From Scenedesmus sp. ARA3 (lineage: Eukaryota > Chlorophyta > Chlorophyceae > Sphaeropleales > Scenedesmaceae): 15,112 nucleotides of DNA. Position 1 is the stretch's first letter. Every line of letters begins with the position of its first letter. Made by a program: the position numbers and the translations under genes. The stretch spans positions 1-15,112 of the forward strand of contig RWJK01000177.1 of the NCBI GenBank assembly GCA_004335835.1. Direction: 5' to 3'. Below the pieces are notes generated by a model. That model made no database searches. It worked only from the letters and a program-made list of their open reading frames with translations, and had not been told where the DNA came from. Below are positions 9,201 to 15,054 of this stretch, piece after piece.

Positions 9201-10711
9201 CAGCTTGCAACCGAAGAGTGTGCCCAGCATGCCGTACCACAGGAAGTACTGCAGCACAAAAGTAACAGATATATAACATGGAAGTGTCAAAGTGCATGAG
9301 CAGCTTGGTGAGGGTGTGCAGCTTGCGGCCCATTGAGCGCCCAGGATCGTTGTTACACCGGAAGTCCTGCAAAAAAGGGTTAGGAGTGAATGTAGAAATG
9401 TAGACAATGTTGTCAGCAGCCTGGTGAGGGTGTGCAGCTTGCGGCCCAGCAGTGTCTCAGAATGCCGAACCACAGGAAGTACTGCGAAAGAAAAGGGGAG
9501 ACACCAGATTACGTATGAGCAACCTGGTGAGGGTGTGCAGCTTGCAGCCCAGCAGTGTGCCCAGGATGCCGTACCACAGGAAGTACTGCAGCACAAAAAG
9601 TAACGGATTTATAACGTGAAAGTGACACAATGCATGACAGCTTGGTGAGGGTGTGCAGCTTGCGACCGAAGAGTGTGCCCAGAATGCCGTACCACAGGAA
9701 GTACTGCAAAGCATATGGAACAGAAGAGAACCTCAGGCAGCGAGCAGTGTGGTAAGGGTGTGCAGCTGTTGGCCGGGGCGCTTTCTGAATGGTGTTACTG
9801 CAATGTATTTGTAACATTGATTTGACATTGCCAGCTACAGCCACCCCGTGAACCCACACCTGAGACCCACCTGTGACGCGCGGCCTGCCGGGTGCTGAAT
9901 GATGGCGATCGTCCACTCAACTGTGGTGATGCGCACCAGCAGCGCCCTGATTCTAAACCCCTTAAACCTCTAAAACCCTGCGAATCCCTTAATCCCACCT
10001 GTGACGCGCGGCCTGCCGTGTGCTGGATGATGGCGGTCGTCCACTCCACCGTGTGGATGCGCGCTAAGGAAGCCTGAAAACCCTAATATGTGGACCCGTT
10101 AAAACCCCTGACACTCTTTTGAAAAATTTATTTGTACCTGTGACGCGCGGCCTGCCGGGTGCTGGATGATTGCAGTGGTCCACTCCACGGTGTGGATGCG
10201 CGTAAGCAGCGCCCTAATTCTAAACCTCTGAAACCTCTAAAACCCCACAAATCCACTAAGACCCACCTGTGACGCGCATCCCGCTGGGTGCTGGATGATG
10301 GCGGTCGTCCACTCCACCGTGTGGATGCGCGCAAAGGAAGTCCAAAACCCTAATCTGTGGATCCCTTAAACCCCTGACACCCTCATGAAACCTTTATTTG
10401 TACCTGTGATGCGCGTCCTGCCGGGTGCTGGATGATTGCAGTGGTCCACTCCACGGTGTGGATGCGCGCCAGCAGCGCGGTGATGATCAGGCGCGCTGCA
10501 GCAAACAGTTTGGCGTCGTCCCTGTAACAACAGCAGCAGCAGCAATGACGATTTGTGAGCTCCGTAATGATATATTACGTTGCGGCAAACAGCTTGCCAT
10601 CGTCCTTGCCAGCAACAGCAGAAGCAGCAGCAGCAGCAGCAGCATTGACAAGACATCAGCACGGTAATAATGAGGCGCGCCGTCGCAAACAACTTGGCGT
10701 CATCCCTGTGG

Positions 10712-10747
<36 letters not shown>

Positions 10748-10817
10748 TGACAAGACATCAGCGTGGTGATGAAGAGGCGCGCCGCGGCAAACAACTTGGC
10801 GCCATTTCTGTGGAAGT

Positions 10818-10848
<31 letters not shown>

Positions 10849-11934
10849 GCAGCTGTCAGACATCAGTGCGGTAATGATGGAGCGCCCTGCAGCGAATGTC
10901 TTATTGTCCTGCCTGCAGCACCATGAGCAGCGGCAGCAGTGCAGCTTCGACAACAGGACAGCGGCATCCCATCTGAACAGTGCCTTTCAGGGCGGCCGCT
11001 CGCCAGGTGGGGTTGTTGGCCTTGAGCATGTCACACACCACGTTGTGCTACTTGGCAAAACTTAAACCGCAGGCACTAGGCAGCAACAACTTGTGCATTG
11101 TGCATCGCTGCAAGAACAGCGCAGCTCACCACAGCACATCAGGCGGTCATGCCGCAATCACCGCCGTTGACTGATGGATCAAGCGTTGCAACGAGCCAAC
11201 TAACAGCCTGCTTGTTTGCGTACTACTGGTATCCGCCAGTGCTCACCATGTAGGGTTATTTGCCTTGAGCATGTCACACACCATGTTGTGCTCCTTGGCA
11301 AACAGCGCTGTCGGCCAAACCCAAGCCGCATGCACCAGGCAGCAACAGGTTGTGTATTGTGCACTGCTGCATGGGCAGGGCAGCTTACCACAGCAGATCA
11401 GGCGGTCATGCCGCAATCACCGCCGTTGACTGATGGATTGCAACGTTACAGTGAGCCAAGTGACAGCCTGCTTGGTTGTATATGTACACTAGATAGTGTG
11501 TACTATCCGCCAGAGCTCACCATGTAGGGTTCTTTGCCTTGAGCATGTCACACACCGTGTTGTGCTCCTTGGCAAACACAAAGTGCAGCAGCTGCAGCCC
11601 AGTCCACAGGTTCAAGTTAAACCCCACAAGCTCCGTCCCAGCCGCATCCAGCGGCAGATAGGTGCCATCTGACGTTACAGGGCCGTTATTAACAAGGCGC
11701 AGCTTGCCGTCGATCCCGCTGCGCAGCTCGTGGTTTTTGTCCGGGGTTGTGCCGTAGATCTGGCAGCCGCTCCACCAGTGGTCGTGGTTGTTAATAACAG
11801 AACCCTCGCGGTTTAGCACGGCGGGCTGCAGGGGCATAACAGAGCCGCCGGGGAGCGGGAAGGTGACCGGGGCGGCCTTTTGGTCCTTGCGCAGCTCAAA
11901 CCAGTCGTGTAGCATGAACTGGATCCAGGCACCT

Positions 11935-11978
<44 letters not shown>

Positions 11979-13578
11979 GCAAGAAGCATGGTTGGCATGC
12001 GTCTGTGCAGACAGCGTATTCACAACAGCAGTGCTGTGCACAGCTGCGATTGCAGCAGCACTGCAAAATTGGTGTTTGCAGCAAGCAGCGGACCTCGCAG
12101 CAGTGCACATGCCAAGGGCAGCAACAGCAGCTGCGTAAAAAGACAGCATGGGTTCTTACAACATTTGTCTTCTAGCAGTCCAAGCTCACCGCCCACCAGA
12201 TTGACCAGGAAGGTGGCAGCAGCAGCAGCAGCAACAGCAGCACCACACTGTACAGCATCAGTTGATGTCAGGCCCCACACAACACCAGCTCACCTCCCAG
12301 CAGGTTTGCCAGGGGGTGTACCTTGGTCACCCCATCAGGTCCAACAGCACGTAAAAGACAGCATGAAATAGCAACGTATGTCATTATGTGGCAGGCCCAG
12401 CTCACCTGCTATGTGCACCTGCTATGTGCAGGCCCAGCTCACCTCCCAGCAGGTTGACCAGGGGCCGCGTCTTAGTCACCCCACCAGGTCCAACATGTAC
12501 AGCATGTAAAAGGAAGCATGATATAACAATGTATGTTACTTTGCAGGCCTGGCTCACCCCCCAGCAGGTTGACCAGGGGCCGCGTCTTGGTGACGCCCCC
12601 AGGGCGTGCAAGGATCTTCTGAGCCACCAGCACTGGGTCGGGGCCGTCAAGTGGCTTCTGCAATGTACAAATGCAAGGGCTTTAGCAGTTTGCAAGTGCA
12701 GCAAAGCATTGGTTTGATTGCCAGGCTGCTGGAGACATCAGCAGAGGTTTGGGGACCATCAACTGGCTGCTGCAATTGGCAGACAGGAAAACAGGAACAG
12801 GGCAGGCGCCAAGCCTTTTGTTAAAATTGTGTGAATGTCACGGTCATCAGGCGTTTGCAAACAGCAGCAGAGGATCGGGCGCACTGCTGCTGCTGCTGCT
12901 GCCCCAGCTCACCGTCTTGTTGCCCTGAGCCACGGGCGTGTTGCGGATGAAGGGGCAGCCAGTCATGGCCAGGCAAGGACACAGCGTGCCAGTACATTTA
13001 GAGCAGTGATTGCTGGCACATTTGGACAAATCATAAAACTGCTGCTGCTGCTGCTGCTGCTGCTGCCCCAGCTCACCATCATGTTGCCCTCTGCCGCAGG
13101 CGTGTTGCGGATGAAGGGGCAGCCAGTCATGGCCATGGTAGGGCGCTGCTGGTTGTTCAATGAGCCCTCGAATGTCCTGGCGTCCAGGGGCGTGCCATTT
13201 TCGCGGATGGCGCTGGATGGGGGCAGCGTGGGGGCGGCCAGGTTCCTCTCGCGCAGGATGACCCTCTTGCTGATCAGGTATACCACCTGCCATGAAGTCA
13301 AGTAATATGTATTATGAAGCGAAATATTAGACGTTATTTCTGTGTTGGAGGGCTTTCTGTTTATGGCTGTCTGCAGCAGTGAAAGCAAGCTGCGGTACCG
13401 CTGCTGCTACTGCTGCTGCTGCTGCTGCTGCTGTGTGCCACCTGGCACAGCAGCGAGGTCTCACCTGCAGCGGGGGCCACAGCTTAAGCCAGAAGGGCTG
13501 CAAGGCTCTGTACACGACGTACAGCAGCATATCCACGATGCGTGAAACCGCACTCGAGATGAGATCTCCCACACTCAT
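4890..13578 (-). CDS. DOX: Fatty-acid alpha-dioxygenase (alpha-DOX/PIOX type heme peroxidase), 12 exons, 645 aa
   Basis: Exons (minus strand, high to low): 13578-13465, 13286-13077, 12657-12558, 11932-11521, 10521-10404, 8790-8614, 8139-7968, 6928-6759, 6621-6544, 6138-6060, 5760-5616, 5052-4890; 1938 coding bases. All introns are GT-AG and all phases agree. Known for the family: heme enzymes that add O2 to the alpha carbon of fatty acids, giving 2-hydroperoxides that decay to CO2 and a shortened aldehyde. Seen: distal His150 in HDW, WW..G..IYG (194-202), EHN (264-266), IHTVEWT (His300, Thr305; carboxylate contacts in the plant enzyme), YRMH (catalytic Tyr379, proximal His382), D.WRGRES (from 469), RRLESDRFYT (557-566), RHVPEL...NAFIPW (593-612). 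The N-terminus resembles the amphipathic membrane-binding helices of plant alpha-DOX, and length is close to the plant enzymes (about 640). An in-frame TAA at 13624-13626, with no ATG between, supports the start. Use of particular splice-site copies is inferred. Confidence 0.92.
5209..5296 (-). CDS. Alternative terminal exon or start echo of exon 12
   Basis: It copies the acceptor and first 26 codons of exon 12; over those codons it differs at two synonymous sites and at no amino-acid position. The similarity stops at NKR, and the frame then closes with two His codons and TAG at 5209-5211, which would give a 620-residue protein. It could be a real short terminal exon or a truncated duplicate. 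Confidence 0.5.
5365..5560 (-). repeat. End echoes of exon 11 in intron 11
   Basis: One copy (about 5508-5560) repeats VHDTTMSDTL plus a GTGGGT donor, 108 bases from the true exon end. A shorter one (about 5365-5390) keeps only the MSDT codons. Confidence 0.8.
5616..5760 (-). CDS. DOX: Alpha-dioxygenase exon 11 (residues 545-591)
   Basis: Acceptor formed by (CTG)11-CAG. Encodes EAVYTIFVLQ, RRLESDRFYTADFDEAAYT and GLAYVHDTTMSDIL. One arginine of RRLESDRF should be the substrate-carboxylate arginine known in rice alpha-DOX (Arg559); I cannot tell which by eye. Donor AT|GTAAGT, phase 2. Confidence 0.93.
5764..5796 (+). repeat. (CAG)11; reads (CTG)11 at the exon 11 acceptor
   Basis: In transcript orientation this CTG tract runs straight into the CAG acceptor of exon 11 and takes the place of a polypyrimidine tract. 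Confidence 0.95.
5825..5990 (-). repeat. Start echoes of exon 11 with their own CTG tract
   Basis: The copy with acceptor at 5870 repeats EAVYTIFVLQT 110 bases upstream of the true acceptor and is preceded by its own (CTG)14. A more degenerate third copy lies at about 5930-5990. Confidence 0.85.
5874..5915 (+). repeat. (CAG)14 at the exon 11 start echo
   Basis: Uninterrupted tract with the same placement relative to the echo's acceptor as the tract at 5764-5796 has to the true exon, showing that the duplicated unit included the microsatellite. Confidence 0.95.
6060..6138 (-). CDS. DOX: Alpha-dioxygenase exon 10 (residues 518-543)
   Basis: Encodes VYGNDIDKIDVAVGLLAETP and LPGWIF, the family 'lYG.didkvDl.vGl.aE' element. 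The acceptor follows an interrupted CTG tract (transcript sense); the donor is GTGAGC, phase 1. One start echo lies upstream with acceptor at 6242. Confidence 0.92.
6185..6281 (-). repeat. Start echo of exon 10 plus CTG tract
   Basis: VYGNDIDKIDVAV is repeated with an acceptor at 6242, 104 bases upstream of the true one. The tract at 6249-6281 is (CAG)11 on plus. Confidence 0.88.
6544..6621 (-). CDS. DOX: Alpha-dioxygenase exon 9 (residues 492-517)
   Basis: Short exon in phase 0, TGCAG acceptor and GTGAGC donor, encoding ALSLPTYSSFDKLGIEDAG and RAALKE. It joins FNSYLK to VYGNDIDKID as in relatives. I see no echo of its start in the short intron 8 (137 bases). Confidence 0.88.
6759..6928 (-). 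CDS. DOX: Alpha-dioxygenase exon 8 (residues 436-491)
   Basis: Encodes ALELRNFPTALRSLETP (family 'GALELWNFP..LR'), then DMAAVDVWRGRESRLPLFNSYLK, matching the conserved 'D.aalD..R.RE....yN' block. Phase 1 entry restores Gly435. The donor is GTGACT. Another copy of its start sits at 7062, and a chimeric copy near 7180. Confidence 0.93.
6973..7062 (-). repeat. Start echo of exon 8
   Basis: A TGCAG acceptor at 7062 followed by ALELRNFPSALRSLETPALK and on to about QPKPH, 134 bases upstream of the true exon 8 acceptor. Confidence 0.88.
7103..7340 (-). repeat. Chimeric exon 7 end / exon 8 start echo and duplicated flank
   Basis: On minus, 7245-7190 reads DVILDKGTAVITSVP (exon 7) and 7190-7150 continues with bases equivalent to DFATALRSL (exon 8), without an intron between but out of phase. 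The flank after it (7103-7155) is repeated at 7284-7340, 181 bases away. Confidence 0.8.
7410..7915 (-). repeat. Four end echoes of exon 7, ~140-bp period
   Basis: Exon-like ends at 7410, 7550, 7692 and 7831 follow the true end at 7968 with spacings 140, 142, 139 and 137. Each repeats LDKGTAVNTSVPLPDLFYTLG-like codons. Donors are GTGGGC at 7410 and 7692 and GTGTGT at 7831; at 7550 the GT has become CC. Confidence 0.92.
7968..8139 (-). CDS. DOX: Alpha-dioxygenase exon 7 (residues 378-434): catalytic Tyr and proximal His
   Basis: Starts VYRMHSLLPD. Tyr379 and His382 occupy the place of rice Tyr380/His383 and COX Tyr385/His388, the radical-bearing tyrosine and heme axial ligand. It continues through GDIILDKGTAVNTSVPLPD and LFYTLGVGHA, leaving in phase 1 at GTAGGC. 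Its end is repeated four more times in intron 7 and its start once in intron 6. Confidence 0.94.
8226..8267 (-). repeat. Start echo of exon 7
   Basis: CCGCAG acceptor at 8267 followed by VYRMHSLLPDSVEL, 128 bases upstream of the true exon 7. It therefore duplicates the codons for the catalytic Tyr and proximal His. Confidence 0.9.
8318..8565 (-). repeat. Two end echoes of exon 6, ~148-bp period
   Basis: A well-preserved copy ends at 8466 with GCG|GTGAGT-like bases. A more diverged copy ends near 8318; both carry the QFLCGIP...NLPF region in recognisable form. Confidence 0.85.
8614..8790 (-). CDS. DOX: Alpha-dioxygenase exon 6 (residues 319-377)
   Basis: Begins CACAG|TACTTC and encodes YFLWYGILGTLFGRKLH, equivalent to the family 'anWYGLLG..f' block, then IPGSNTVMAGDNLPF and HSEEFIA. 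Phase 0 at both ends; spliced to exon 7 it reads EEFIAVYRMHSLLPD, a close family match. About eight further copies of its first ~65 bases lie upstream in intron 5, and two copies of its end lie downstream. Confidence 0.93.
8835..9775 (-). repeat. Exon 6 start array: eight extra acceptor-plus-exon copies
   Basis: Exon-like first bases lie at 8907, 9012, 9130, 9248, 9366, 9481, 9585 and 9703 (true exon 8790); spacings 117, 105, 118, 118, 118, 115, 104, 118. Each unit is an intron tail, an acceptor and about 65 bases of exon 6 (YFLWYGILGTLFGRKLHTL-like). A ninth, poor remnant lies at about 9743-9775. Confidence 0.95.
9871..10340 (-). repeat. Exon 5 end array: four extra copies, two alternating unit types
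   Basis: Exon-like ends at 9871, 9999, 10138 and 10267 precede (in plus numbering) the true end at 10404; spacings 128, 139, 129, 137. Each carries ARIHTVEWTTAIIQHPAGR-like codons and a donor. Flanks alternate, making a 266-267 bp higher-order unit. Confidence 0.93.
10404..10521 (-). CDS. DOX: Alpha-dioxygenase exon 5 (residues 280-318): IHTVEWT
   Basis: Encodes DDAKLFAAARLIITALLA then IHTVEWTTAIIQHP. His300 and Thr305 align with His311 and Thr316 of rice alpha-DOX, which contact the fatty-acid carboxylate. The donor GTACAA is weaker than the usual GTGAGC. Both ends are heavily echoed: starts upstream (10565-10920), ends downstream (9871-10340). Confidence 0.93.
10565..10920 (-). repeat. Exon 5 start array with CTG tracts: four extra copies
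   Basis: Copies with acceptors near 10592, 10702, 10803 and 10905 repeat DDAKLFAAARLIIT-like codons, each preceded in transcript sense by a CTG tract; the longest, 10715-10744, is ten units. Each copy switches out of exon sequence after about 55-60 bases. Confidence 0.9.
11005..11315 (-). repeat. Two end echoes of exon 4
   Basis: Copies of the FAKEHN.VCDMLKA..PTW segment end at about 11005 and 11247. The first has a TAG in place of the EHN glutamate codon and GC instead of GT at the donor position; the second keeps GTGAGC. A flank with CCGCAATCACCGCCGTTGAC is duplicated as well (about 11150 and 11410). Confidence 0.9.
11521..11932 (-). CDS. DOX: Alpha-dioxygenase exon 4 (residues 143-278): distal His, EHN motif
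   Basis: This is the longest exon (412 bases, entering phase 1, leaving phase 2). It contains AWIQFMLHDW with distal heme-pocket His150, NNHDHWWSGCQIYG, NLWTGLQLLHFVFA and KEHNTVCDMLK. Most relatives have WWDG where this protein has WWSG. The acceptor is formed directly by (CTG)14-CAG, and the donor is TG|GTGAGC, completing Trp279 with exon 5. Confidence 0.95.
11936..11977 (+). repeat. (CAG)14; reads (CTG)14 at the exon 4 acceptor
   Basis: Uninterrupted tract whose transcript-sense CTG units abut the CAG acceptor of exon 4. Confidence 0.96.
12185..12480 (-). repeat. Three end echoes of exon 3
   Basis: Exon-like ends at 12190, 12294 and 12443, all followed by GTGAGC, with spacings 104, 149 and 115 to the true end at 12558. 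They repeat GVTKTRPLVNLLGG-like codons, increasingly diverged with distance. CTATGTGCA is further duplicated at 12409-12430. Confidence 0.9.
12558..12657 (-). CDS. DOX: Alpha-dioxygenase exon 3 (residues 109-141, then split Gly142)
   Basis: Acceptor TTGCAG, donor GTGAGC, phase 1 exit. It encodes DPVLVAQKILARP followed by LVNLLG; with exon 4 this becomes LVNLLGGAWIQFMLHDW, the family motif leading into the distal histidine. Three degenerate copies of its end follow in intron 3. Confidence 0.87.
12913..12970 (-). repeat. End echo of exon 2
   Basis: Repeats AMTGCPFIRNTPVAQGNKT and a GTGAGCTGGGG donor followed by a CAG tract (transcript sense), 164 bases downstream of the true exon end. Confidence 0.9.
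13039..13065 (+). repeat. (CTG)9; reads (CAG)9 just after the exon 2 donor
   Basis: In the transcript this is GTGAGCTGGGG followed by CAG units. The tract at 12885-12902 has the same relation to the exon 2 echo. Confidence 0.95.
13077..13286 (-). CDS. DOX: Alpha-dioxygenase exon 2 (residues 39-108)
   Basis: Acceptor GGCAG, phase 0 at both ends. It encodes VVYLISKRVILRERNL, equivalent to the plant 'YLA.RR.LH..YNL' segment, then DARTFEGSLNN and GCPFIRNTP, equivalent to the family 'DG.YND...GTRFGRN' block. The donor GTGAGC is followed by GGGG and a CAG tract. The end of this exon is copied once downstream (last exon-like base 12913). Confidence 0.88.
13410..13433 (+). repeat. (CTG)8 in intron 1; reads (CAG)8 after the exon 1 donor
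   Basis: About 30 bases downstream of the exon 1 donor in transcript sense. Intron 1 (178 bases) otherwise shows no exon echo. Confidence 0.93.
13465..13578 (-). CDS. DOX: Alpha-dioxygenase exon 1 (residues 1-38)
   Basis: Starts at ATG 13578 and ends CTGCAG|GTGAGA in phase 0. It encodes a hydrophobic/amphipathic stretch with LLYVVYRALQPFW, matching the membrane-associating helix region before the catalytic domain of plant alpha-DOX. No cleavable signal peptide is evident. A (CTG)8 tract on the plus strand, reading CAG in the transcript, lies in the intron just after the donor. Confidence 0.85.
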
Positions 13579-14063
13579 TTCCAGCTTGCTTGTTGCACGG
13601 TAAGAACTCGCGGTGTGAGGCCTTTACCGAGGTGATCCGCTGAAGCAGCTGCGAATGTATGTATTGACCGTGACAGGCCAAAGATCTAAGCGCCCTGTGG
13701 CCTGTGGCACGTGAGCGTTTTCCTGCAGGAATTTTGCGTTGTAAGGTGCCTGCGTGTACGTCAAACAGAACTCACACGCTCTGTATGGTATGTCAGAAGC
13801 GAAGCCAAAACTGAAGGTCGGTTGCCTGGTCGCTTTCAGTGGCTACCTGCGTGTTGCTGTCCCAACCCTACTGACAGGTGGTTCCAAGGGCCCAAAAGCA
13901 TGGTGGTCCTTTGGTCTGTCTGAGGGCTAAGCGGGTGTCCGAGCATCACACATAGCCATTTGTATGTTTCATATATACCTCTGTACAGGTCTGAATTGAG
14001 ACACCGGCCACGGAACGAAGTTCACAGCAGGTGACACCTCGCTCTGCTGCGAAGACAGGCGCC
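13579..14063. promoter_or_regulatory. Presumed 5' flank of the dioxygenase gene and divergent spacer
   Basis: No gene is evident. It must hold the dioxygenase promoter and 5' UTR on minus, but I see no convincing TATA box there. On plus, TATATA at 13972-13977 lies about 90 bases before the ATG at 14064. Confidence 0.35.
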
Positions 14064-14180
14064 ATGGCAAAGCCTTTCAGCGAAATGCCTACTTCGGAAT
14101 GTTTGTTAAGCAACGCGCTCAAGCTTACAAGCCTGGACTTCCACAGGTGGGTGCTTGAGTTGCGGGTGCGAACCTGGTGA
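14064..14180 (+). CDS. Candidate first exon of a divergent plus-strand gene (unrecognised)
   Basis: ATG in a good context (GCGCCATGG) opens 38 codons to TGA 14178-14180. The first 27 codons look protein-like (MAKPFSEMPTSE...LTSLDFH) and end at CACAG|GTGGGT near 14146, a plausible donor, so the coding part may stop there. No downstream exon could be joined to it. Confidence 0.25.
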   Translation: MAKPFSEMPTSECLLSNALKLTSLDFHRWVLELRVRTW

Positions 14181-14908
14181 CACGCAACTGTCTTTTGAAT
14201 CCCTGGTACTGCGACGTACTTTGAGGGGAAGGCCCGCTGTTATGGAAATAACTGCGCCAGAACTGCTGTTCTTCCAGCTGGCAGACGGAGTAACTTGAAG
14301 ATACTTGTTTCAGCTGCAGCTGCAGCTGCATGCATGGCGCCAGCTGCCTGATGTTCGGCTGCGGCTGAGCTGCCATGGCTGGGGTTGCATTCAACCCGGA
14401 TTTGATAGAAACTAACGTTTATTTCCTACAAATTTAGCTATCTAAGTGTAATCAATCAACTGGAGCCAGAGGCCCATGGCCCATGCGGCATGCATGGGAG
14501 CAGCAACACTGCTGTGCCTGTTGCTTGTGCCAATGCCATAAAACATCCTGCTGCAGGCATGTAGCATATTCAAATATGGGAAGCGGTTCTGCAGCCACAT
14601 CGCGGCATGCGTTCACCGCCGCTCTCCGCACAGTCATGGATTTGACCGCCACTCAAGGTCACTGCAATAAAACAGCATGCAGGTGTTTGCAGAAATTAAA
14701 CCAAACTAAAGTAAAATGCTTATGCAGTAACTGCATGCCAATGCCACATCACAGAATCGCCAGCTGGTAGAGCAGCACAGCTGTGAGTCAATTGATGGAG
14801 TGGTGCTCAGGCCCTGGTGGTGTGCTGTGCTGCAACTCCACGTCACGTGCGCACTCATGCGATGTTCAATGCACAGTGCATTCAAAGCCAAAAGCGGCAC
14901 AGAAACGG
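14181..14908. other. No supported gene
   Basis: Only short frames with no recognisable similarity. An AGCTGC-rich palindromic stretch (about 14311-14333) and scattered TGCATG motifs are the only structure I see. Confidence 0.4.
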
Positions 14909-15053
14909 CTGCTGCTGCTGCTGCTGCTTGCGCGAAGGTCTGCGCTATAGATGAAGGGTGCGGCACATCATATCAAGGAACTGCTGCTGCTGCTGGTGCT
15001 GCTTGCAGGAAGGTCGGTGCCATAGGTGAACAGTGCGGCACACTATACAATGC

Positions 15054-15054
<1 letters not shown>
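14909..15054 (+). repeat. 72-74 bp repeat, each unit headed by a CTG tract
   Basis: Units begin at CTG tracts 14909 and 14981, with the third tract at 15055. After each tract comes CTTGC..GAAGGTC and a segment with GTGCGGCACA. The second unit has CTTGCAG|GAAGG, which would be a good acceptor on plus. Confidence 0.85.

Noticed and set aside
8940..9596. Long minus-strand open frame of 218 codons
   Set aside because: It reads the exon 6 start array in a frame other than the exon frame; the peptide is a repeated shadow of the echoes.
8790..9775. Regularly spaced repeats suggesting a CRISPR array
   Set aside because: Units of 104-118 bases contain a conserved protein-coding segment and splice sites, spacers are homologous to each other, and the setting is a eukaryotic intron.
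9940..10380. AAACCCTAA / CTAAAACCC motifs resembling plant or algal telomere repeats
   Set aside because: They are isolated and irregular within the intron part of the exon 5 end array; there is no run of consecutive telomere units.
8790..10404. Echoes as mutually exclusive cassette exons
   Set aside because: Each echo has only one splice site and only part of the exon, so it cannot act as a complete internal cassette.
10366..10953. Minus-strand open frame of 195 codons with Cys runs
   Set aside because: It runs through exon 5, its start echoes and the CTG tracts without splicing; the Cys runs are translated microsatellite.
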